64,000 nt of DNA from Bryoerythrophyllum caledonicum (taxonomy: Eukaryota > Streptophyta > Bryopsida > Pottiales > Pottiaceae). The position numbers were made by a program, and so were the translations under genes. The stretch lies in assembly GCA_963971425.1 (NCBI GenBank), contig OZ020518.1:17860990-17924989 (forward strand), written 5' to 3'. Below are positions 12,114-23,319 of the stretch, piece by piece (within the stretch, counting starts at the first letter, position 1; each line of letters begins with the position of its first letter). The notes beneath the pieces were generated by a model. The model searched no databases. It was not told the DNA's origin and was given only the letters and a program-made list of their open reading frames with translations.

Positions 12114-13892
12114 ATGGACGGACAGAGGAGCCTGAAGAAGGCGTGCGTTGTCCCCGCGGACAACGCGTACACTGGAAAGAAGAAGCGAAGACGGCCTTCA
12201 GAGGCGCTTGTTGCAGAGCAGACGGCGGAGAGATCCGTTGATGCGGAGCAAACGGCTCCCAAGGTGCGTGTGTGCAGTTTGTCTTTTGAGATGTCTTTAC
12301 AAGGCTGTACGTGGTTTGGATCTCAGCTGGATGCATTTGGCAATAGGTTTTGCAAATGTGTGAACATCTTTGTGAGAGTTCATGATACATCTTGTGCAAC
12401 TCCGGAATCCGTATCTAATCCGCGTCACAATATAAGGTACATTTGGGTAGGCGTTTTGACTGCATGCATGACGTGGTGGATGATCCAGGGAGGTATCCGG
12501 ACTCATGGCGAAGGAGGTGCTGCAAAGGCTGCGTTGCAAGGCGGAGCAGGCACGAGTAATGGGAGGTTGGAATTGCCGGCGCCTTCAGCTGGAGCTGCAG
12601 AAACGAAGCTGCACCAATACGATGTGTTCCTGAACCATCGAGGGCCAGATGTGAAGAAGACGTTTGTGGCTCACCTGAACGGTGCTCTGGAAAGGAACGG
12701 ATTCAGACCTTTCTTGGATGCGAAGTCCATCGGGCAAGGGCGGCATGTCTTCAGCTCGATCGACAAAGCGTTGAAAGGATCGTGTGTTCATGTGGCAGTG
12801 TTCTCGAAGTTGTATGCGGAGTCGAAGTACTGTTTGGATGAGCTGTGATATGTTGAGGAGTGGGCAGCGTATTCTACCGGTATTTTATGATGTGGGACCG
12901 GAAGCCTTGCGGAGGACTGAGGAGGGGCCGTTTAGGGAGGGTTTTGAGAAGCATAAGAGGCGTGGGAGGACTGCGAAGGTGGAGAAATGGAAGGAGGCTC
13001 TTGGCAAAGTGGCTGATTTGAGGGGCTTTCGAATGGATGAAGTGAATGGGTGAGTTACAAGTGGATGTGTGAAATGAAGTTGGTCGTGTCTTTTGATTTT
13101 GTGAAGTGGATGTATGGCATTCTTGATGTATGAGAACTAGAGGACGTGCGACCAAAGTTTTGTCCTTGATGAAATTGAATGGCATCTTATCATACTTGTG
13201 AGCGAGACGTAGATTATTGGACAGTGCAATTTGTCCACATTTTGATTGAAGTTTTTGCACAGATGCTGTTGTAACATGTGTTCAAGAGGTCTTGTAGGTT
13301 ACATGATGGGTTTGATTTGACAGTGTTTGGTGAGTTGTAGAGATGAAGAGCAATTGATAAGAAGTATTGTGAAGCAAATTCGGTGTGCAATTCCACCGAC
13401 TTTGCTAGGAGGGAAGCAACGATATGGTATGGGTGGGCATATGAAGGATGTGTTGAAGATGCTTGATGGCATGAGTGTCTTAAGCTTGGTGGGCGTGGGT
13501 GGTATTGGAAAGACCACCCTTGCCATGGAAGTATACAATCACTTTTTGTCACGTAGGCAATTTGAGAAGCATTGCTTCTTGAAGGATGTGGGGTCAAGAT
13601 CAAAGGTGGATGCGTTGCAGTTGCAGAAGGATCTCATGGCTACGATGGGCCATGGTGATTGTGATGTGAGGAGCGCAAGTGAATATGATCGTATGTTTGG
13701 TGAATTGGGGCGTGAGAGAGTGTTGATTATTGTGGATGATATAGATGGTAGGAGCCAATTTGAGGCTTTGAGGCTTTGATTCCGGACATTGGAAAACTTG
13801 GAGTTGGTCGTTTGGTGGTGATCACATCAAGATATCGAGATGTGGTGATGCAGGCCACGACAGGCGTTGAGCAACAGCAGGGGGTGTATGAT
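12114..13892 (+). pseudogene. TIR-NBS disease-resistance gene, broken
   Basis: Exons are 12114-12263 (basic KKKRRR, a likely nuclear signal), 12489-13049 (TIR domain) and 13341 onward (NB-ARC). The TIR runs from HQYDVFLNHRGPDV to about FRMDEVNG and keeps the SKYCLDEL segment with the Glu that plant TIR NADases use. The NB-ARC has the P-loop GVGGIGKTTLA (about 13493-13527), kinase-2 RVLIIVDDIDG (about 13720) and, out of frame, RNBS-B TSRYRDVV (about 13826). Two lesions break it. One base is missing at about 12848, after DEL, where the frame hops to DMLRSGQRILPVFYD. TTTGAGGC is duplicated in tandem at 13759-13774. The gene is then cut at 13893 by a CACTA-type end, and no LRR region follows. Intact relatives detect pathogen effectors and trigger cell death; this copy should not. 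Confidence 0.88.
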
Positions 13893-13975
13893 CACTACAA
13901 GAAAATAGGGTGGTTAGCAACGCCTCCGGTGTTGCTAAATACACTAGAATAGGGGAATTTGAAATCCAAAAAACG
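13893..13975. mobile_element. Left end of a CACTA-type element inserted in the TIR-NBS gene
   Basis: The sequence switches from NB-ARC coding to CACTACAAGAAAATAGGG at 13893, a classic CACTA (En/Spm) terminal motif, followed by GGTTAGCAACGCC, which resembles the element at 20880. The three bases before it are GAT. I do not find the matching right end, so the element is truncated or rearranged. Confidence 0.7.
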
Positions 13976-15428
13976 TTGTTTGAAAGATGGTTATGGAAAG
14001 TAGTTTGTGGTCACATCGTGTTCAAGTTCAGTTGTTTATACGAAGAGACAAGGAGCTGATCAGCTCGTTCAACACTGGCGGAACTACTCTATTGTCCATC
14101 TTCAGCTAAGAAGGTGCATTTTCGACATTGATCAAGGTACGTAATTGATTGTTATAATCATTTGCACAGTGGTTCAGTTATTAGAAGCTTGATCTTATTG
14201 TTGGATTAGTTGGATTTCAGCAGGATCTGAAGCATGAGATGCAATTTTGTCGGTGTAGTTACGCCTTCTAATCTAGAACCGCATGATCAAAACAAAGTCA
14301 TTTAGAACGTTAGGAAGGGAAGCAACGTTAGTAGTATGGTTAAAACCAAATTTTTTGTGTATACAGACTGGTTTTCTACTAGAGTGTATGTAGTATAGAT
14401 CGATCTACCAACAATTCATTTCTTGCCCTCCTTTCCATGTATTTGTCGTCGGTGAAGAGTTTAGTTGGTGAGAACCTACAAAAAATCATTGATTGAGTTT
14501 CGAGCGCATGCTCGAGCCTTGTTCTTATCAGGATCATTGCGAGGTGAAGTTTGTGGAAGCAAATGGATTCTTAGCGACAACTTCAGGAGCAAGTGCATGT
14601 GCTTCTATGGCGCCTTGAGGAGGCAGATTTGAGGTGTGCGAAATCTAGGGTACGTCTACTCTCAACATTCATCTCTAGGATTGGTTGATGTCGTGTAGCT
14701 CGTCAAACTCGATATTGCTGAAGAGCGGCTTGATTTTCATAGTTAAATTAAGAAAGTAATAACGTGTGGTCTGTGGAAAGAATATACGTACAGTCCAGTG
14801 ACGAGTTTCTGTGAGGGATACAATGTTGCTTAGTCTTGTTGTTTTACGAATCCACATCTGTTCGTGCAACATTCTAGACTAGAGGATTTTGAGAGTCTTG
14901 GCCTTCACCTTTCATCGAGTTTGAAAAGTAGTATTGTCACTAGTACTACAAGTGGTGGCGCTCTTCAGATACTCTATTCAACACCTTAATATAATACAGA
15001 ATTTAATACAGAACTTCATGTCGTACTTCAAGTATCATTTATGTTAGTGTGCGTTTCTAACTTCTGACTTCAATCTAACTGACAATGAGTACGTGAAAGG
15101 CTCTAGATTATTTGAGTATTTCTGCAAGTGGAATTGTTGATGCTATTGAAAATTTTACTAACTTAATATTCTAATGATGTTATAATCTTGCTTGGTTGGT
15201 TCAGACTAATTGGTCATCTACCAGTACTCATGGAGGGTTCTCCTTGATGCTCTTGGGAGCTTTGTAGCGAATCTAAATAGGTGGAGTTGAGTTGCAACAT
15301 CTCAGGGTATCTTCATTAGAGGTTTGTAGTGTTGTTTGTTTAATCTTGTTGTGGGGTTATCACCAGACAAACCTAGGTCATATATTAGACGGTTGTATAT
15401 GTCTTTTGCTTTGGAATAATAAACTGTA
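13976..15428. other. Unassigned sequence inside the broken resistance locus
   Basis: No protein similarity that I recognise. It may include the body of the CACTA-type element starting at 13893 or leftover intron sequence. It becomes very AT-rich toward 15400. Confidence 0.4.
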
Positions 15429-16760
15429 TTAGTCTCATTTGGACATTCATATAATATCAAAAACAATTATGTAATAAATAGTGCTGAAGTATGGAAAAAT
15501 GTTGGTAATATAAGAACATATCCAATATAATGATAATCATTAAGTATAATAAAATTTTATTTATATTTAGAGAATGAAAAGAAAAACACCCTGAATGTAT
15601 CTGCGTCTTAAGAGATTTTTTTATTATATTCTTTAAATATAAATAAAATATTTATTTTATTCAGAAAAACCAAATATATTTTAAATAAATTAATATATAA
15701 ATTTTTTATATTAAATGAGTTTATTCTTTTTGTAGAATACATATCAAGATGGATATGATTATCGGAAGTATGATTTCAATGTTGTTTATATTTACAACTA
15801 TGATGAAACGTAACCAGAATGCACTTCATTCAAGAAGAATAAAAAGAAATGATAAGAAGAAGAAGTGCAACACTTACGAATTTTTTTTCAAGTATAAATT
15901 ATTTTGATTTTTATGAGATTTTCAATGTATAAAAAAGAATTTTATCAAAAAATATTTCAAAATAACCCCTAACATCCCAAATATACATGTGATCTACGTT
16001 TTGGATTTCCGGCAAGTTCCTAAAATTCAAAAAAAGATCTTTTTCTTTTCCAAAATTTAATACCAGATTTTTCCTGAAAAGAGTTTCATGGAGATATCTT
16101 TATTATTTTTTAGGATTCATACTTTGAAAGCTAGTACCACACAAACTTAGAAATGGGGACTCCGGGTAGCTCCAAAATTTTACTAGAAGCCTCTACTGAC
16201 ATTAAAATTTTCCATATATGTAGAGAATATTACTTTCATTGAAGATGTCAAAAAAATTCTTGTTCTTAGAGTAAGAAATCATTTCAAGTCAAATATTTGT
16301 ACACATTATAGGGGAAAAAAAAATTCTTCTTTTCATCGTTTCTTTTTATTCTTCTTTGAATGAAGTGCATTCTGGTTACGTTTCATCATAGTTGTAAATA
16401 TAAACAACATTGAAATCATATTTCCGATAATCATATCCATCTTGATATGTATTCTACAAAAAGAATAAACTCATTTAAAATAAATATTTAATATATTAAT
16501 TTATTTAAAATATATTTGGTTTTTCTGAATAAAATAAATATTTTATTTATATTTAAAGAATATAATACGAAAAATTCTTAGGACGCAGATACATTCAGGG
16601 TGTTTTTCTTTTCATTCTCTAAATATAAATGAAATTTTATTATACTTAATGTTTATCATTATATTGGATATGTTCTTATATCACCATCATTTTTCCAAAC
16701 TTCAGCACTATTTACTATATAATTGTTCTTGGTATTATATGGATGTTAAAAGAAGACTAG
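15429..16760. mobile_element. 1.3-kb palindromic (fold-back) element
   Basis: Arms of roughly 430 bp (about 15429-15880 and 16325-16760) are inverted copies. For example TTGGAAAAATG...TATAAGAACATATCC is mirrored near 16660-16700, and ACACCCTGAATGTATCTGCG near 15587 is mirrored near 16585. The ends read TTAGTCTC on the left and, inverted, CTAGTCTT on the right, each next to a TA. The spacer of about 440 bp codes for nothing recognisable. This fits a Tc1/mariner-type non-autonomous element with a TA target. Confidence 0.75.
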
Positions 16761-16762
16761 TA

Positions 16763-17345
16763 CGGTGGGGTACCAATCAAAATGTCGTTTCTGAATTCGT
16801 AGTGAGAAAAATTTCACTACTGCCAACTTTGAAAGCCTCCTAAGAGCTCAAAAATTCGTATTTTACCACAAAATGTTTACCAAAGAATTATCTTTAACTT
16901 AATTACATGTATGCCAAATTTCAAGGCCAAAAGTTTCACCAAAAAAAAGTTATTCAAAATCTACCAACAATGGTAGCTATGGAAATTTTTTCACTGCTGC
17001 CAACTTTGACAGGCTCTCAAAGATTGAATTATTTTTTTTTTTGCTATAAAATTCTTGGAACAAAAACCCTTTTATATTTATAACATCTGATAAAAATTTC
17101 AAGGCCAGAAGATTAATACAAAAAAAGAAATCCACAATCTACCAACATGTGTAGTTGTGGGAAACAATGGGGGAAACCATTTCATTGCTACCAACTTTGA
17201 CACCCTCTCAACGGTTGAGAAATTGTCTATTTACCATGAAATTTTTGGCACAACATGCTCTTTATGATAAAAACATTCATGCCAAATTTCAAGGTCAAAA
17301 ACTAAATACAAAAAAAAACATTTACAATCTACCAATGTGTGTAAT
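16763..17345. repeat. Left TIR of the Tc1-like element, built of three subrepeats
   Basis: Three related units of about 185-195 bp begin near 16765, 16970 and 17150. Each has a TTTCACT..TGCCAACTTTGA type phrase near its start, a TTTCAAGGCC phrase in the middle and ends with AATCTACCAA. They are probably repeated transposase-binding units. Confidence 0.75.
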
Positions 17346-17599
17346 TGTCAGATACCTTTTATTAAAGACATTGAAATTGTTGAAGTATGTCAGACAATCA
17401 TGCTTCTAGATTGAAATTCTCTAGATGATGCAATCTCTAATCATAAATTCTTTTCAAAAAAATCAAGGATAGCCAAATTTAGTTGTGTGGACTTGTCACA
17501 TCTCAAAGATTGCACTTGTTTAAAAATTGGAGACCATATATGCATGAAGAAGGTTTTTCCTCTCAATTAGAATGCTTGCATTTACAATAGAACATTATA

Positions 17600-18060
17600 G
17601 GAGGTGGGATGTAGGATGATGAGAGAAGCAAGTGATGGATGATTATTTTCTAAGCACATGATTAAAACTTTGTGAACATGAGTGATTGAGTGTATGAAAG
17701 ATGAGTTAACTGAGTAAGTGTAGGCTATGTGATAACTGAGTGGATGAGGCATGGGATGAGTGTCTGAGGATATATGGAGGTATGTGAGATTTTCTTTGAG
17801 AGTGAGTGAGGTTATAACTTACATGTGGTGACTGGTGAGGTCTGGTGAATGAGTGAAGGCTGTGAGGCAAGATGATGGTGAGTGATTGAGGGTATGTGAG
17901 ATTTTTTTCTGATGACTGAGTGAGGTTATATATGTGCTCAGTGAGTGAGGCTGGATCATGGTGATTAAGTGAAGGCTAGATCATGGTCACTGAGTGATGG
18001 CTATTTCAAATGAAACTCGTGCTTGCATAGTAGGTTTGAGTGAGGCATGGAAGACATGAG
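17600..18060. repeat. TGAGTGA-rich degenerate tandem repeat
   Basis: GTGAGTGA, GATTGAGTG and GGATCATGGTGA-like phrases recur irregularly inside the Tc1-like element, just before its transposase gene. No reading frame. Confidence 0.55.
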
Positions 18061-18127
18061 TTGATATTGCAGCTATTGTTAGAGTCCATGTTAGAATAAT
18101 TTAGAGGATAGTGAAGAAATTTTGAGA

Positions 18128-19005
18128 AGATGGAACCTATAAGTGCAAACCTTGTGGTGGAAGTCATATTAAAAAGCTTAGTGATAGAGATGTCCGTGCT
18201 ATTACACGTGTCTCAAAAACTCATCGTCGCTCGACACTCTCTGAGATCACTAATATATGTTTTATTCAAGTATCTAGATCGACTATTTGAAGGGCCTTAC
18301 ATGAGAGTCGCATTTTCAGTCGAATTGCTGTTAAAAAATCTTTTTTGACACATCGTCACATGTCTAAACGATTGGCATTTGCTCAAAAGTATTGTGAGTG
18401 GACTATAAAAGAATGGGAGAGAGTTGTTTGGACAGATGAGTCTACCTTTGAAGTTGGAAAAAATTCTAAACAAGTTCATGTTTGGAGAAATGCATATGAG
18501 TGCTATTCATCAAATTATATAGTTCCAACTTTTATGAGTGGGAGAACTTTTTTGATAATTTGAGGTGCATTTGCTGGAGGGCAAAAGTCACAACTTGTTT
18601 TTATGCCCAAAGATAGACGTTCTGCTAAGGATTTTGTTGAAGTGGTCTACAATATCGAGTTGCTTCATTTTATGAGTAAAGTGCCACAGTGATTGCTCAT
18701 GGAAGATGGCGCACCTGTCCATTGTAGCAAAGTATGTGAAGAATGGAGACATACACACCTTTTGGAGAAGCTCGATTGGCCTACAAATTCTCCCGATCTC
18801 AATCCAATTGAGAACCTCTGGTAGATTTTGAAAGATGCTGTGCAACATGGCCCAATATGTCCAAAAAATTTAGATGACTTGAAGGTTGTTATTGAAAGAG
18901 AGTGGAGGTTAATCAATGGTACAAAGCTCCTTCAACTATGTTATTCTATGCCCTCTAGGTTACGAGCAGTGATTGAGGCAAATGGAGGACATACACGTTG
19001 GTAGA
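18128..19005 (+). pseudogene. Tc1-like DDE transposase (DD34E), decayed
   Basis: Read across frames, the order is a helix-turn-helix part (GSHIKKLSDRDVRAITRVSK, STLSEIT, VSRSTI), the linker RHMSKRLAFAQKYCEWT, the first catalytic block VVWTDESTFEVG, the second LLMEDGAPVHCSK and the third WPTNSPDLNPIENLW. Thirty-four residues separate the second Asp from the Glu, the Tc1 spacing. Several in-frame stops interrupt it (for example after SRSTI, TFLII and ENLW). The three acidic residues themselves are retained. It would have cut and pasted the flanking element at TA. Plant mariner-like elements usually have DD39D, so the type is unexpected here. Confidence 0.88.
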
Positions 19006-19569
19006 TTGTAAATGTTTTTTTTTATATATATTTTTTGACCTTGAAATTTGGCATGAATGTTGTTATCATAAAGAGCATGTTGTGCCAAAAATTTCATGGT
19101 AAATAGACAATTTCTCAACCGTTGAGAGGGTGTCAAAGTTGGTAGCAATGAAATGGTTTCCCCCATTGTTTCCCACAACTACACATGTTGGTAGATTATG
19201 GATTTCTTTTTTTGAATTAATCTTTTGGCCTTGAAATTTTTATCAGATGTTATTAACATAAAGAGGTTTTTGTTCCAAGAATTTCATGGCAAAAAAAAAT
19301 AAAAATCAATCTTTGGGAGGCTGTCAAAGTTGGCAGCAGTGAAAAAACTTCCACAGCTACCAATATTGGTAGATTTTGAATAACTTTTTTCGGTGAAACT
19401 TTTGGCCTTGAAATTTGGCATACATGTAATTAAGTTAAAGATAATTCTTTGGTATACATTTCGTGGTAAAATACAAATTTTTGAGCTCTCAGGAGGCTTT
19501 CAAAGTTGGCAGTAGTGAAATTTTTCTCACTGCGAATTCAAAAACGACATTTTGATTGGTACCCCACTG
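18985..19569. repeat. Right TIR of the Tc1-like element
   Basis: Inverse of the left TIR with the same three subrepeats; the inner edge lies near TTGGTAGATTGTAAATG. Differences from the left arm are scattered single bases and small indels. Confidence 0.75.
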
Positions 19570-19589
19570 TACAGTTTATCATTCTAAAC

Positions 19590-20560
19590 CAAAAGACATA
19601 AAATCTTGAGATCTTCATATTTTTTATTTTTTATTTTTTTCTACAATAATATGTGGCATAAACCTTCTTACAAACCGTTTAGATTATCATTCTAAATTAT
19701 ATTAAATTCTCAAAAAAAAAAATCCTGAATTGACAATTTTTGCACCTCCACTCCTTGCACACTTGTTTTGAATATGCTAAGCCCTTTTTCTACCTCTATA
19801 AATTGGTGTATTTAGAATTAACATCACGCTTAACACAATGGTAAAAGATTTAGACCTTGTGTAGTGCAAAAAATTAATACCAAGTGAAGTCAAAGTATGC
19901 TGATCCACTCAAGACAGGGAAGAAAATGAACTATTTTTTTGACTTCAAACACTATAATATTTCAATCCCTAAGATCAAATTGTATGAAATTTTGTGAGTA
20001 TGTTACTTAGTAAGTCTTTATAGAGATCCTACGGTCAAAAGGATAAATATAAGGATTGATTTCTTTCGTTACTGATTACAGTAGAATTAACAATTTTGAA
20101 GTGTGTTTGGTATGAAATTGTCACTGGCTTTTTTAGGTCAAATGTACTAAATTTTTATTTTTATTTTTATGCAGATCATTTTTATCCAGTGTTTAAAATG
20201 GGTAGAAGGAGAATAAATGAAGAAGATTAGGAGGGAAAGATTTTTGAAATATTTCCAAAAGACTATTTTAAAATTTCTAATGGATTGTTGGAATTTGTGA
20301 TAAAACTATTAAAAAAATGATTTTAGTATGAAAAATTAAAGCCTTGGAGCCAATGTCATGTTTTACCAAAACCAAGAGATGTGTTGAATTTTTTCTTTTA
20401 ACTAATGTTGATGGAAATAAAATGATTAATTTTAGAATCCAACCTTACAAAAAAAACCTGTGAAGGACCAAGTGTCCAGAAATGGCAAATTGAAAGTTTG
20501 GTCAGGCTCCTATGCTATCAATTTATAGCATTTTCCTTTTAAAAAATTATTGTAGATGGG
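19590..20560. repeat. Solo arm of a long-TIR repeat family
   Basis: Phrases such as CCTCCACTCCTTGCACA, GAATATGCTAAGCCC, TTTAGACCTTGTGTAGTGC and AGTGAAGTCAAAGT occur in the same order at 46790-47010 and 62900-63440, and inverted at 42885-43080. Those at 42.9 and 46.9 kb are the ends of a Tc1-like element, so this is probably a solo or truncated end. Confidence 0.65.
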
Positions 20561-20640
20561 TATTACTAATACCTCAATGGAAGAACAATTTTTTTCCAAA
20601 TCCAACATTTCATGAAAAAGTTATAGGCTTTTGAATTTTA

Positions 20641-21350
20641 TTTGGCAAGACCGGGCACGTTGGGCACCTCAAAAACTTTTACTAATTTTGGTGAGGGAGA
20701 GTGTGTGGCAATCATTGGGTGCTTTGTGGTGCAAAGGGGGTATTCGGGTATACAAATGAGGATTGTTGTAGAGAGGCATAGAAGGTTTGTTGTGGATTCA
20801 AAGTTGTTGTCGCTTTTGAATATGAATCATGCTAATCGTGTTGGGCATGGTTTCAAGCATGTATTGTGTTAGACATTGACACTACAAAAAAACAGGGTGA
20901 TTAGCGACATTTTGAAAAACTCCTAAGCAACGCCTAGGGGTTTGCTTCTCAAAGAAGCAACAGCTGTAGCATGATTTTATGTACAAAGCAAGGCTCTAGG
21001 CGTTGCTTAGGAATTTTTCAAAACGTTGCTAAACACCCTAGGGACTGTTTTCTTGTAGTGTGAGGAGAAACCATAAGGTAGTGCAAGCCCTCCAACATGG
21101 TGACAAGATTCGTATCCTTGTTCAAAAAATTATTTTTGAAATGTCATAGTATGGGAGGGAAGTGTATGTGTTGTGCACCACCATACTATGACATACTATC
21201 TATGGGAGATGAGCACTTTATTTTCACGAAGAACTCGGAAGTGTTGAGCAAGACCAAATCGATGGAGTTGGCAATACAATTCGATGGATTGGTGTTGGAG
21301 GATGTTGATTGTGAGTAGTGGTTTGTCAAAGCAGTAGGAATCGACACATT
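20641..21350 (+). pseudogene. Possible C-terminal remnant of a TIR-NBS-LRR protein
   Basis: The frame runs ARPGTLGTSKTFTNFGEGEC, then IQMRIVVERHRRF and GHGFKHVLC, hits a stop, and continues across an inserted mini-element as TLRRNHKVVQALQHGDKIRI. A frame change leads to GDEHFIFTKNSEVLSKTKSM and WFVKAVGIDTFE. The look recalls the post-LRR region of some plant TIR-NBS-LRR proteins, but I am not certain. Being on the same strand and 6.7 kb beyond the cut TIR-NBS gene, it could be that gene's 3' end separated by transposons; no LRRs are visible between. At least three lesions are present. Confidence 0.45.
20880..21060. mobile_element. 181-bp CACTA-type mini-element
   Basis: Starts CACTACAAAAAAACAGGG and ends with the inverse CCCTA...TTTTCTTGTAGTG. 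It is flanked by TGA at 20877-20879 and 21061-21063, a 3-bp target duplication typical of CACTA elements. The interior is largely self-complementary (CTAAGCAACGCCTAGGG against CTCTAGGCGTTGCTTAGG). Removing the element plus one TGA restores a continuous frame in the host remnant, showing it inserted into coding DNA. Confidence 0.9.
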
Positions 21351-21360
21351 TGAAACATGG

Positions 21361-22477
21361 TGTTAGATGTGTCCACATTGCAATCCAATGTTGTGAAGGT
21401 GTTAATTTTCCTCTCTTGAGGAGGGTGACACTTTTATTGGTCATTTAGTAGGTGATATATGATTGGATTTTATAAGCAAGTAAAAGTGAATTGTAATGCA
21501 GTTTAGAAATGTACCTACTTGAAAACGTATGTAAAAGTTATGTATTTCTCTATTGTGTACTAATATTCTCTCTAGTTCCAGTGCAAAGTGTTTAGATGGT
21601 GTCCATTCTTATTATTGGTATATGTTTATGATCCAACGGTTATTGAGATGTAATAGTGGGTCAAAAAGATGTTGGAGCCCAAAAATAGCTTAGTATGTGT
21701 ACCTCATCCAATTTCACTTATATCATATGAAATTATTGTCTTGTGAAATTCAATTTGAATAACATTGCTTCATTGTACAGTGTTTTTGACAAAGTTATAC
21801 AAAGTTGGAGCATCACAAAAGAAGATGAATATAGTTTGTGTCAAGTTTCTAAAACTTTTTTTTTTTACACATTTGAGTCACGAGGGTTTCGATCATCACA
21901 AAGTAGACAATCTTGGTTATTTGTGTACCAAATGCCTTATACACACCACGAAGTGTAGAGTAATAAGTACAAAGTTAGGGTGGTGGCCTGGACATGAATA
22001 AAGAACTTGTGCTGATCCGATTCTAAAGAACTTCATGTGTTCTGAACATGCTTTCCATGGTGTGGTGCTTTCAACTTTCTAGTTCCTTTCACAACTGGTG
22101 GAGACTCGAGAGCAACATAATTGAAAGAGCTGGAGTTAATGTTTCAGCCGGATTATGTGAGTTGGGTGGCTTCTCTTCATGTGTTCAATGCATTGAGGTG
22201 ATATCAGTAACTCTGTTTTTTCAGTCATCAATTGTATGTTTTGTGCTAGTGCAGATCCTTGGGTGGAAAAGCGTTGAGTTTGGCAAACGATTTTAATGAA
22301 TTGGAACACATTTTTAACCAGCGGACGTAAATACCGTATAATCATCTTCTAAAAGTGAGCGGTGAAACGCTTGTTGTGTGTAAAAACGAAGCACACAGAA
22401 CTGCCCAAGTCACTGTCATATATATATTCATCATTAATGAATATAATTTATTTTTGAAAAACTTTTAGTGACTAATA
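21361..22477. other. No gene seen
   Basis: Low-similarity AT-rich DNA with short frames only. The start may be residual 3' sequence of the resistance-gene remnant. Confidence 0.4.
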
Positions 22478-22620
22478 TCCTTGAGAGGGAGAAGCAGTTC
22501 CATACTACTAATTCATTGTCTGGTGGGCATCGACTTAATGGTAGAACGAATAGAAACTCTATTGACTCCGGCCTCCAGCACTGGAGACCGGAGTTCTCCT
22601 GCTTCTCGATATTAAACGAC
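22478..22620. repeat. Dispersed hairpin repeat, copy 2
   Basis: CTTGAGAGGGAGAAGCAGTTCC, TACTAATTCATTGTCTGGTG, GTAGAACGAATAGAAACT and a hairpin CTCCGGCCTCCAGCACTGGAGACCGGAG. The order of parts is the same as at 44012 and 48635. Confidence 0.75.
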
Positions 22621-23319
22621 ACGAACTACGCAGAGTCCAACACTAAGTTACTCGTGTTGCGGCTCCCAGCACGGCTAGCTACCTTTATTGAAGATCAAAG
22701 CCTGATCTACTGACGGCGAAGACAGGCTAAAGTTTCATGAACTCGAAGACGAAACCTCCAAGTCCTCTTCGCTCATCGCCACAACCTGCTGGACCATGTT
22801 CCTGCAGACAACAAACAAACAGTGAATCAGATCACAGGGGTATTAATTGAAGCGAGTTTGGGCACTGCTAGATTAACTCTACTAGAAGAAAAGTAGCGCT
22901 AATAATTTCCTGAGTTGCTGGATTTCAATTCGATCAGTCAGGGCTAGCTCTTGAATGGAAACCAGCAGCCGGTTGCTTTGAATACGCGTGATGAATTGAT
23001 TGCCATACTGGTTATATTGGCCAGCTACAGTCATTCGATGCACCAACTAGAAGCCATGAAAATTGGACACAAGTCACACTATTTTCAGTGGCCAAAAGGA
23101 CACGAATTGACTACCGGTCCGTATTACGGCGATACTGACAAAGTGTAAAACTTCAACTGAGGAGGCGGGGTTCACAGTTGTTTTCTGGTGCCTGTCACGA
23201 CATGAGCGCCGGCCTCAGGGTGTCACATAGATATCAGATGCGCGAACTGCACATTCTCGCAAACGACAGGAACTTCCTTGTATCGGTAACTCTTACAGGA
23301 CGTTCAGAATTTGATTACC
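22621..23319. other. No gene seen
   Basis: No recognisable coding region. The last part may hold the 3' untranslated region of the minus-strand gene that ends at 23320. Confidence 0.4.

Larger units (their letters stand above)
16763..19569 (+). mobile_element. Tc1-like element with about 580-bp terminal inverted repeats
   Basis: Ends are CGGTGGGGTACCAATC on the left and its inverse (GATTGGTACCCCACTG) on the right, each flanked by TA (16761-16762 and 19570-19571), the Tc1/mariner target. The inverted repeats span about 16763-17345 and 18985-19569. A decayed transposase lies between. The left TA is also the right flank of the palindromic element. Confidence 0.85.

Noticed and set aside
11264..12399. 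Long minus-strand frames rich in His, Pro, Ser and Thr
   Set aside because: They are shadows of a GTG/TGG-rich plus strand, overlap the TIR-NBS first exon and show no domain or splice structure.
17155..17409. An 84-residue frame repeated on the other strand at 18960-19178
   Set aside because: Both copies lie in the TIRs of the Tc1-like element, so the repetition reflects inverted DNA, not a conserved protein.
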